A stretch of DNA of 64,000 nt from Symsagittifera roscoffensis (Eukaryota > Xenacoelomorpha > Acoela > Convolutidae), in NCBI RefSeq assembly GCF_963678635.1, contig NC_087068.1:20192914-20256913 (forward strand). The letters run 5' to 3'. The notes under the pieces were generated by a model. It did not search any database. It was given only the letters and a program-made list of their open reading frames with translations, and had not been told where the DNA came from. This document shows positions 55,466 through 64,000 of this stretch, one piece after another. The translations under genes and the position numbers were made by a program. Numbering within the stretch: position 1 is the first letter of the stretch; every line of letters begins with the position of its first letter.

Positions 55466-55710
55466 ATTATGGCTAAGTTTCGTTTTAAAAAAGGGAAATC
55501 AGAGCTATGAGAAGACATGCAATTAAAAAGATTTCTTATCCATAAAGATTTCTTATCCATGGCTAAACTAAAAAAATATTGAACGGTTATTGGGATCCAA
55601 TAACCATTCAATATTTTTTAGTTTAGCCATGGATAAGAAATCTTGTTAATTGCGTGTCTTCTCATAGCTCTGATTTCCCTTTTTAAAACAAAACTTAGCC
55701 ATAATAAGTC
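55466..55710. repeat. Foldback (245 bp) at the start of repeat R3
   Basis: Arms of about 120 bp meet at ttattgggatccaataa near 55,593. The left arm carries an extra 15-bp duplication (agatttcttatccat twice). The right arm is the true start of repeat R3, which at 63,286 begins without the left arm. The left arm is therefore an inverted duplication of R3's end. Confidence 0.85.
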
Positions 55711-57037
55711 AAAAATGCTCAAACGATGCTTTTGGAGAATTAGACTACAGTGCTGATTTAAATTAACCGGACAAAACGCGATTTGAAATTTAAAACGCAT
55801 TTTTCTCAAATTGGGTTGAGTTTAGGTGAACCCTTATGAAGTCAAAACTTGCTTAGAATTTTAGCAGAATTAATATGGTGTAATTTGTTTTGGGAAATTC
55901 GGGTCCGAAATTTTACCCCAAAAATGGGTCATTTTGGCTTTTCCTAGTTAATAGAAAATTACGCCAAAAGTACACAGTCAATCATAGACATAATTATATA
56001 AAAGTGAGCCCCTTACGCAGCCCAACAAACTTTATGAAGGGTATTTTCTCCAAAAAAAATTGAAAATTGTTTAAAAATTGTTTTTAAATAAAAAGTTGGT
56101 ATTTTATATAGTAAAAATGACCTTTTTTGTCTATCAAACAAAAATAAATTAACTTATACAACATTTTGGAGATTATAGCCTCATTAAAGTTTGTTGGGCT
56201 ACGTAAGGGGCTCACTTTGATATAATTATGTCTGTGATTGACTGTGTACTTTTGGCGTAATTTTCTATTAACTAGAAAAAGCCAAAATGACCCATTTTTG
56301 GGGTAAAATTTCGAACCCGAATTTCGCAAAACAAATTACACCATATTAATTCTGCTAAAATTCTAAGCAAGTTTTGACTTCATAAGGGTTCACCTAAACT
56401 CAACCCAATTTGAGAAAAATGCGTTTTAAATTTCAAGTTTAACTCGTTTTGTCCGGTTAATTTAAATCAGCACTGTATTGGTAATGATGAATTAGTTTTA
56501 AATTCGATTCCACAGTTAGCCTCAGTTTTAACTGGATTCGAAGAAATGGGCGGATACATTAGTTTTATAATACTCTTCATTCCCCTGCTTGAATAATAAT
56601 TCTCATCATACATTTTCCATAATAAAAAACTTTTTGTTGTCAATTAACTTCATATAATCACAGACGTCCAAAAATTGAACTGACACCTCTTAGATTAACT
56701 TTTTCTCATGCCTGAAAATTGTATGACTAATTTATTTTCAAAAAAAGGCTTTTTTAAGGTTTTTTGCTTTTTTTATGCCAGTTTTTTTTGCTCAATTAAC
56801 AAAATCCACTGCTTAGGCGACAATAATCTCAGAGATAAACTTCAATAAGAGATTCGCCATCTAAGTTAAGATGTTCTATTTGAACACCATAAACTTTTGT
56901 AAATGGTTACAAAACATTTACTATGGATAAAATCAGTGGTTAAAATTCGTGGCCCACTTTTGGACAGGTTAAAGTTTATCGTAAGTTTCAGAAAATTTTA
57001 AAGAAAATATAAAAGATCTGGCTTCACACAAAAGATT
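55592..57037. repeat. Dispersed repeat R3, copy 1 (contains a MITE)
   Basis: Without the 728-bp MITE and its duplicated TA, this copy is 716 bp long. It matches 63,286-64,000 (715 bp, cut by the window end) closely throughout. It probably continues past 57,037. No coding capacity. Confidence 0.85.
55748..56475. mobile_element. Tc1/mariner-type MITE (728 bp)
   Basis: Inverted arms of about 290 bp run from CAGTGCTGATTTAAATTAAC at the left to its complement at the right, around a 150-bp centre. The element is flanked by TA on both sides (55,746-55,747 and 56,476-56,477). The other R3 copy lacks it exactly here, reading ttagact then cttggtaatg with one base changed. CAGT ends and TA duplication mark a Tc1/mariner-mobilised element. 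There is no transposase frame. Confidence 0.9.
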
Positions 57038-57304
57038 CTTAGTCACTTTTGGTTATTTTGTGTAAAAAATTGAGCCTGAACGCCATTGAAGACAAAATTT
57101 ACACTTATAAAACTTGTATGACAAGAGTTTCTTCCATTTAAAGGATAAGCATCTTTCTTGAATTGAATTTTATTATAAGCATTTTCCCTATGAAGAAACC
57201 AACTTGAGGGAGTAGCGATAGGTACGTTTTCATAATAGGAGCATGAGCTACTGCTTTAATTCAATGTTCATTCAGTCAAAAAAATAAGCCTAAATTTTGT
57301 TGTT

Positions 57305-57640
57305 CCGACTTTCGGTACGAAAGTAACGGAATATTTGTGCTCGGGGTGGGATTTTTTTTCTTCAGACAAATTTCGACTTTTTAACTAGCCATTTTTGACG
57401 GAATTTTTTTATTATCATTCGAAAGGTATTGTTGTCCTGAGCTCAGGTGTGATCAATTTTCGTTAAGTTATGGGGGTTTAAAGATTGCCATTTTGGCCAA
57501 TTTGGGACAAATAACGCGCGATATATTTCGCGCTATTAACGCGTAAGCGGAGAGTTAATCCGTCTTAGAAATCGGTCCAAATTGGTTGAAAGAAGCGGAT
57601 TTGCCATAATTGATGTGTTACAAGGAGCGAAATCTATACT
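57305..57640. repeat. Dispersed repeat family R1, copy 3 (diverged)
   Basis: Shares gttccgactttcgg, cgcgcgatatatttcg and aacgcgtaagcggagagttaat with the copies at 35,635 and 44,627, with many substitutions. A member of family R2 follows at about 57,708-57,840. Confidence 0.6.
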
Positions 57641-58480
57641 TTTGTACTTTTTATAGCGTTAGGGGGGGGGATGCTTTTCATGAAAACATCAAAATTATAC
57701 TTCCGATCAATGAAAATGAGGAAGAACTTTGGATTCGGATGTGTTTTAAATTGTAACGCAAAATCAGGTTCACAAATAACAATTGGAATGTATCGAGTGA
57801 CATATCATATTAAAACTCGTTCAGATGTAATTTGAGCAACGTTAAACAAATTTCAAAAAAAATCCCTTTGTCGATAAAAACCGGTTTGAAACTTTTGGGT
57901 TTCAGTCTAATTCCGAGCGAGTAAGACGATCAATAAATGTTCGTTAACTGGAACTGTCAGGCTATAAAAACATGATTTTACTAAAACGAAAACTATAAAG
58001 CGATTCGTAGGCAAAAATTTAGCTTAATTTAGCGCTACCTGTAGGCAAGAAAATTTTCGAAAAACTTTAAAATTTTTGTGAAAAAAAAAACGTTTCTGAA
58101 AAACTCTTTTTTAATCTTCTCTTTTTTATTCTCATGTTTGTTATTCAATTTTTTGGAAGCGTTTGTAGAGTTTTCTCATCAGACCGCGTACAAGCAACGT
58201 CTTCAAATTGAAAGAAAAAGAAACGAAAATATTTTATTGTAGTTTTTGTGAATATGGTCGGATCATTCTGTGCTACTTGCACAGCAACCGGCTATCCTGG
58301 TTGTTTTTTGAAATCAAGTTATTAAATTTAATTCAGTTGAGCTTCTCCTCCAATCACCCTCTGCAATTAGTCTGAGAAGCAACAAGTTTTTCTCGACGCA
58401 GATAATTTGTTTGGAACCGAAATCATAGCATAAAAAAAATTAAAATGACATCACGCTCGGTTTCTCTAAAATTTTTGAAT
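57641..58480. other. Gene-free DNA between the two minus-strand genes
   Basis: No exon of either neighbour could be recognised here, although the unseen 5' exons of the coiled-coil gene must lie between 55,400 and about 58,480 if it does not overlap its neighbour. Apart from the R2 copy near 57,708 nothing stands out. Confidence 0.4.
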
Positions 58481-58486
58481 TTTATT
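58481..58486 (-). promoter_or_regulatory. Polyadenylation signal AATAAA (minus strand)
   Basis: TTTATT on the + strand, about 255 bp past the stop of the KY/hillarin-like gene, reads AATAAA on the minus strand. Confidence 0.45.
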
Positions 58487-58740
58487 TGCATTGAAAAACG
58501 TTGTATTGTACTATAACACAACTTCAGCTGCTGTGAAGAAACTATATTATCAAAATTATAAAACATAGAATTTTTGAATTTGATAGTAGTCCTGGCACTA
58601 CAACTTTTAATTTAATTCTCGATTTAACTCGGATTAAAAACTTGGTTACCGTGGGTCAATCAGTGACGTCAGACTATGGTGTTTCAGATCTAGGTTTAAC
58701 ACTCACGTTGGTACAGAAGTCTTTAGTAATGGGGCGGCTG

Positions 58741-61700
58741 CTAATGGGAATTCATATTCAAAAAGTGTACCTCGAATTTGAGCAGACCCTGGGGATGATC
58801 TCCATTCTTGTAAATCACAGCCAGCTGCAGATCTCCAGTACTCACTCCTGTTTTGATGCTCCCATCCCAAGTATCATCATCATCAGCAGACCTTGTTAGG
58901 GGACACACTTTCTCGTATTCTTCATTCGCTTCGCCAGGTCGCACGACAAAAACAGACTCCGCTCCCGGGATAGAAACAGAAAAGTTGATCTCTTCGTCGT
59001 ACGGCAAGAGACCTTGAGCAAGTTCAAAGTTCAAAGATTCAATCAAAACTTGTAAATTTAATTGAAATTGCGCGAAAATACAATGTGAGAAAATACAAAC
59101 CTTGTTTTGGCTCATACAGCACGCAATCTTCGGTCCAATTTGCAAAAGGCACCGGATACTGAATTAAATCTGCATGCACTGATGTGCAGTTAATCAAGTA
59201 GTTGAAAACTTCAACCGGATCCGCGTCTGGCTTGCTTTTCTTGCGCGTGAAAACACCGAGTCGGTAGAAACCCGCTTTCGGCAATGTAAGTTGGAGTTTG
59301 CCGACGTCTCCCGTTCTTTCGAAGAACACGTGATCGTTCATAGGTTCCGACTGGTCCTCCGGAGTTCGGTACTGAAGCGCTCCTTGGAAAGTTATAGAGG
59401 GATCCGATTCAACTTCAATTACTACTTCGCCCGAATCGGTGACAATAAATGGATCTTGAGGGTTGAACTTAATTTTATTTTTGTCCATGTACTTTTTTTC
59501 GCCTCTGACTCCAAACATGCTATCCAGGGTCGCTGCAAAAGGCGGGTTGGTTATTCCTGGCTTGTTGCACCTAATTAGGTAACTGCAAATGTGAGGAAGA
59601 GATTTATTGTCCTCTTTGTTTTCTAGTTCTCCAAAAATATCCAGGGTGAAGTCACCATTAGAGGGCAAATTGACAGAGAAAATGACTTCGTCGTCTACAA
59701 ATCGGTGAACGCAATAGTTTTCCAACTTCTCGTCGTCGTATTTGTTGCTGTGTAAGAAATGAGCGAAGTCTACCAGTCCGTTTTCCATTTTGAATCTGAC
59801 CTCAACTTGACCTGTTGCGGTGATTATGACCCCACTCTGGTGGCTCAGAGGCACGAGGGATTTCCTAATTGCGTCAATTCCTGAAAACCGTAGCTGAGGG
59901 ATGTCAAATATGATCGATGAAAGTTAAATTTTACTGTTCCAAGAAACCAATATTTTGAATAAAATGGAGAAAACTTTGATACAATTCAAAAAAATGATGA
60001 ATTATGAAAAAAATACAAAAACTTAACAAACAATTATAAAAACTGATGTTAATTACAAATCATTAACATCAAAAACATTTTGAATTTGAATATTGTGAAT
60101 ATGAAAAAAATCAACCCGCAGTAAAATAAGACAAAAATTGAAAATATCGGAAGATATATATAAAAACAAAACTCAAAATCTACCTGGCCCAAATCCCTTC
60201 AGCGATGCTGTCTTCGGCAACGCCTCGCAATCCGGCTTTGCCTTCGTGCAATTAATAATATACGAGCAAACATGATTCATGTAACTCGCCCTCTTATTCG
60301 CATCTTTTTCAAGCGATTCAGCAGTCGCGTAGAGCTCGATTAAAAAGTTGCCCGTCATGGGGAATGAGAGATTAAAAGAGATAATTTTGTTCATGCTTTG
60401 CTGAATAACAAACTGGCCCAGTTTGCTAGCAGATGAGACGATGTTTTTCTCGACGGTTGAGGAACTGATGGCGAACAGTTTGTATGCAAATGTGACCCAA
60501 GTGTGCATGGGCAGGGCAAACTGGATGTCCGATTCTCCCTCGGGACACTCGATGATGGCGTCGGGGTGCGACTTGATGCTGAGACCTGAAAACAAAACAC
60601 GGGTTAAAAAAATATCAATTATTTCAATTATCCTGTGCGTATTCTCGCATAGCCGAAAAACAAACTGACATTAGATCTATGATTTACTCAAACTATTCCA
60701 CTCAAGTCAATGAAAAAAAAACAGAAGAGCAAGAGTACAGTTCTTTTTTTTCGTAAATAACTGGTCACGCTACAATTCCACTCCCCGGGAACCATTTTTT
60801 TAGGCTATCTGGATAATAGACTCTGTGTCGCGCCATTGACAACCCTTGAAAACTAACACAAAAGGCCAACTGGCTGAAGCTAACTCCGGGTAGCATTATT
60901 AGTTCAAAAATATAAAAATTATCATATATCATCGTTTTTAAGTACAGCAACGGTTGTTAGCTGCCTAAATGCATCTAAATGAAACTGAGGCAGCAATAAT
61001 TTCCAGGTTTAAAATTTATATATGACGAGTCGTTCAATCAGTCGTTTTTGAAGGCGTTTAAGTCTACAGAGTTCTTTGGTTTTGAGAAGTGCGCCAAAAA
61101 GACGCTACTTCAAAAACAAAAGGAAAGGAACTATGGCCTGTAGGATGTCTCGTTATCCAGCCAATTCAATGAAAGATTGTACGGGGCCCATTGTGGTATC
61201 ATATTAATAAAGCGTATTAGCTGTGATTCGTATTACAAAAAAAAATCAAAAAGTTAGTCTGGGTCGAGAAATTTTGGTCTGACATTTTTTGGTTTTTCAG
61301 ACTGATTTTCAGCTGGAAAATTTCAGAATAATCGTTCAGTCTACGTCTTGTGAGATCCCTTTTCGCTAAATTAAAACAAAAGGAAATTCGAAGAAAAAAT
61401 CGTGACCAATTTTTGTTTGTTTTTTTTGCTCATTTTTTAAATAAAAATAAGCGTGGTTGGAAAATTCTAGTATTTGAGCACAGCAACCGCCTATCCTTGT
61501 TATTTTTTAGAACTTGAAAACCTAATTTGAAGAAATGTCTCTTTATGAAGGCCTGTCTTTCGAACTGTGCGATCTGTTTGGGCGTGTCCAGCAGTTGCCA
61601 CCTCTGTTCGTCTGGGAAGTGGCTGAAGATAAGTTTGTCCGGGTCAGAGAGAAAGTAGAAGTCATCTGAGTCGTATGTCATCGTTTGGGTTTTGTCCACT

Positions 61701-62903
61701 GCTGCTGAGGTGTCCGAGTCAATCAGCTTCCAGTCGTCTTTCTTGTCGTCGCCTATTTAAAAAAGCATTTACCGATTAGAGCCAAAATTCATCCAGACAT
61801 ACATATGGCAGCAGAATCAGAGGGTAGCCACTTAACACCCAAAGATCAGAACTTCCAATATTCAGAAACCAATCGGCTACAGTCCTTGGAAAAAATATCT
61901 CCTCCCCTAAAAAGCGAAGTTGCCAAAGCATAAAATGTTGATACTAGTCGAAAATCTGTTTTCTCAGGAGGCTTTCAAGACAAACGAGGCTTTCATGAAA
62001 ATGTTTTTCACAGAAGAAAAACTGAAAAGATGATATCTAATACAGAGAAATATTCTGACTAGCGACAATACAATATAAAGGCAAAGTGCGTTGAGATTGC
62101 AATTATAGAGAATATAATTGAGTAGCCAGTACCTGTGATGAACCTGGCACCCCAATGCACGTCTATGAGTCGCCAGTACTTATCAATGAGCACTGCATTC
62201 CAGGAAGCCCCAAAATTGCCAGCGTCCATCTTCTGGCCCGGTTGGTATCCAACCCCTTTGGCAAATCCACGGATAGTCACACATGGCACATCCGACTCAC
62301 TAAAGATAAAGCAAATTTCGACATAGTATTTGTATAATAGCGATTTTTCTTCCTTAGTGTAGCCCTGGTTTCTTTGCTTTGCCCAAGTCGGAGGGCGCAA
62401 TCTTATGATTGCGGAGGGTGCAATCATAACTTGCGCGAGTTTCTGTTTTGACAACAATGACAAACAAAGAAGGACAGAAAAAGTCAATCACGTTTTTTTG
62501 CGCCATTTAGTTATTGGAGAGCGTAATCTGCTTTCCATTTAGTAACTTAACGTTACTTTAAATAGAAAAAAATCAAAAATCACACCACGAAAAACCAAAT
62601 TTTTTCCAACTTTCACTAAGACAACTTGCTAGACTTTTCAAAAAAAAACTTAAAAAAACCACTCCACCTAAAGACACCAACTCCCATTAAGAGAAAAATT
62701 AAGAACTCAATACTGACGTGCATATGCGTCCGAACAGTCCAGCATAGGAGCCCTTCTCCTGCTTGAGTGCAGCCAGATATCCCAGAGGGGAGTTGAGGTC
62801 AACCTGGACTGAGTTGTCTACCTGATTGCAGTCCTGCGTTGTGACCCAGATGTAGATGGCGCGCACCTTGCTCAGTTCATTCGAGGCACCGTCGCACAAG
62901 TAC
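58741..62903 (-). CDS. KY/hillarin-like transglutaminase-fold protein, 6 exons, 5' end outside window
   Basis: Minus-strand exons: 62,718-62,903; 62,133-62,299; 61,522-61,752; 60,184-60,585; 59,101-59,880; 58,741-59,012. GT-AG borders and phases all agree, giving 678 residues to TAG. The first two exons carry the transglutaminase-like core: SKVRAIYIWVTT, KGSYAGLFGRIC, RGFAKGVGYQPG, ASWNAVLIDKYWRLIDVHWG. Then FYFLSDPDKLIFSHFPDE, typical of the KY family after the core. Next are three repeats of about 130-150 residues with a strand such as FPMTGNFLIELYA and an ending SYIINC, SYLIRC or NYLINC. KY and hillarin proteins act at the cytoskeleton (muscle Z-disc, cleavage furrow). The usual catalytic Cys and His are not seen at their places while the Asp is, so it may be a pseudoenzyme. 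Upstream exons, such as a LIM domain, would lie beyond 64,000. Confidence 0.85.
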
Positions 62904-63076
62904 CTGGAACAGATTTAAGAATAATCATTCATTCTTCATATCAAGTTGTTGGCAACGTCGGCGATCTTTGAGAATTTTCAAATGCCTACAAAATGAATTT
63001 TTCTTGTTAATTAGAATCTGAGTTTTTCGGGGTCTACTAACTCAATAGTTGAATTTTTCAACGTGCCATAATTGTT

Positions 63077-63180
63077 CCAACCATTGAAAACAAGGAGAAA
63101 CGTTGTATTCGGGTGAGTTTTCCAAAATCAGGTACCACAAATAATCATCGGAATGGGTCGAATGACAAAACATATTAAAA
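63077..63180. repeat. Dispersed repeat family R2, copy 3
   Basis: Close relative of 3,955-4,110, sharing aaaatcaggtaccacaaat and atcatcgga. It lies in an intron or upstream flank of the KY/hillarin-like gene. Confidence 0.5.
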
Positions 63181-63285
63181 CACTTTCACTCTTGTTTCGA
63201 ACGACAATAGAAAACTGCATTGGAAAATTTTGAAACAAATTGTCCCAGTGTCGAGATTGCCAGGTTTGAAAATTTTGAGCTATGA

Positions 63286-64000
63286 GGGATCTAATAAGCA
63301 TTCAATATTTTTTAGTTTAGCCATGGATAAAAAATCTTTTTAATTGCGTGTCTTCTCATAGCTCAGATTTCCCTTTTTAAAACAAAACTTAGCCATAATA
63401 AGTCAAAAATGCTCAAACGATGCTTTTGGAGAATTAGACTCTTGGTAATGACGAATTAGTTTTAAATTCGATTCCACAGTTAGCCTCAGTTTTAACTGGA
63501 TTCGAAGAAATGGGCGGATACATTAGTTTTATAATACTCTTCATTCCCCTGCTTGAATAATAAATCTCATCATACATTTTCCATAATAGAAAATTTTTTG
63601 TTGTCAATTAACTTCATATAATCACAGACGTCCAAAAATTGAACTGACACCTCTTAGATTAACTTTTTCTCATGCCTGAAAATTGTATGACTATCTTATT
63701 TTCAAAAAAAAAGCTTTTTTAAGGTTTTTGCTTTTTTTATGCCAGTTTTTTTGCTCAATTAACAAAATCCACTGCTTAGGCGACAATAATCTCAGAGATA
63801 AACTTCAATAAGAGATTCGCCATCTAAGTTAAGATGTTCTATATGAACACCATAAACTTTTGTAAATGGTTACAAAACATTTACTATGGATAAAATCAGT
63901 GGTTAAAATTCTTGGCCCACTTTTGGACAGGTTAAAGTTTATTGTAAGTTTCAGAAAATTTTAAAGAAAATATAAAAGATCTGGCTTCACACAAAAGATT
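63286..64000. repeat. Dispersed repeat R3, copy 2 (unoccupied site)
   Basis: This copy matches 55,592-57,037 but lacks the MITE and the inverted left arm. It runs to the window edge and is probably longer. Confidence 0.85.

Noticed and set aside
1-64000. CRISPR arrays, bacterial operons, rRNA genes.
   Set aside because: No regular spacer-repeat array, ribosome-binding sites or rRNA-like segments are visible. Introns and LTR elements show a eukaryotic sequence.

Overview
The window is nuclear DNA from an AT-rich animal genome. Its host genes are split by canonical GT-AG introns, end in AATAAA polyadenylation signals and encode metazoan protein families (a KY/hillarin transglutaminase-like protein, and a coiled-coil protein with a dynein-stalk-like domain). 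Introns of a few hundred to about 2,200 bp and dense mobile DNA argue against a very compact genome. I cannot name the phylum from the sequence alone.

Layout. 1-5,605: gene-free repeat DNA with a terminal-inverted-repeat element and a probable tRNA-derived SINE. 5,606-6,752: a foldback, then the decayed minus-strand endonuclease region of a non-LTR element (LINE). 6,753-28,863: a large retrovirus-like Ty3/Gypsy (Metaviridae-type) element on the + strand. Its terminal repeats are about 1.8 kb, and it carries gag-pol, a membrane/proline-rich ORF, an env-like ORF and a long ORF after env. Its left end plus 222 bp of flank is tandemly duplicated. 29,002-29,530: the probable ORF1 part of the split LINE. 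30,249-31,564: a complete two-exon + strand gene of unknown function. 34,104-35,343: a second copy of the TIR element. 36,581-43,164: a very young Ty3/Gypsy element with 212-bp LTRs differing at one base, a 5-bp target duplication (GTGGG), a PBS and a PPT. 43,170-48,229: gene-free DNA with large palindromes. 48,345-55,399 (minus): seven 3' exons of a coiled-coil gene ending in a dynein stalk/microtubule-binding-like domain. 55,466-57,037: a foldback and a Tc1/mariner-type MITE, whose unoccupied site lies in a second copy of the host repeat at 63,286-64,000. 58,741-62,903 (minus): six 3' exons of a KY/hillarin-like gene.

The host genes are two minus-strand genes in series and one short + strand gene; nothing links them functionally. 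Most of the left half is transposable DNA in layers: LINE, then the env-bearing retroelement inserted into it, then a local tandem duplication. The most unusual object is the env-bearing element: a foamy-virus-like organisation (long terminal repeats, coding sequence starting inside the repeat, extra ORFs before and after env) on a Ty3/Gypsy-type polymerase. It is interrupted by scattered stop codons and by frame changes that fall almost entirely in A or T homopolymers.
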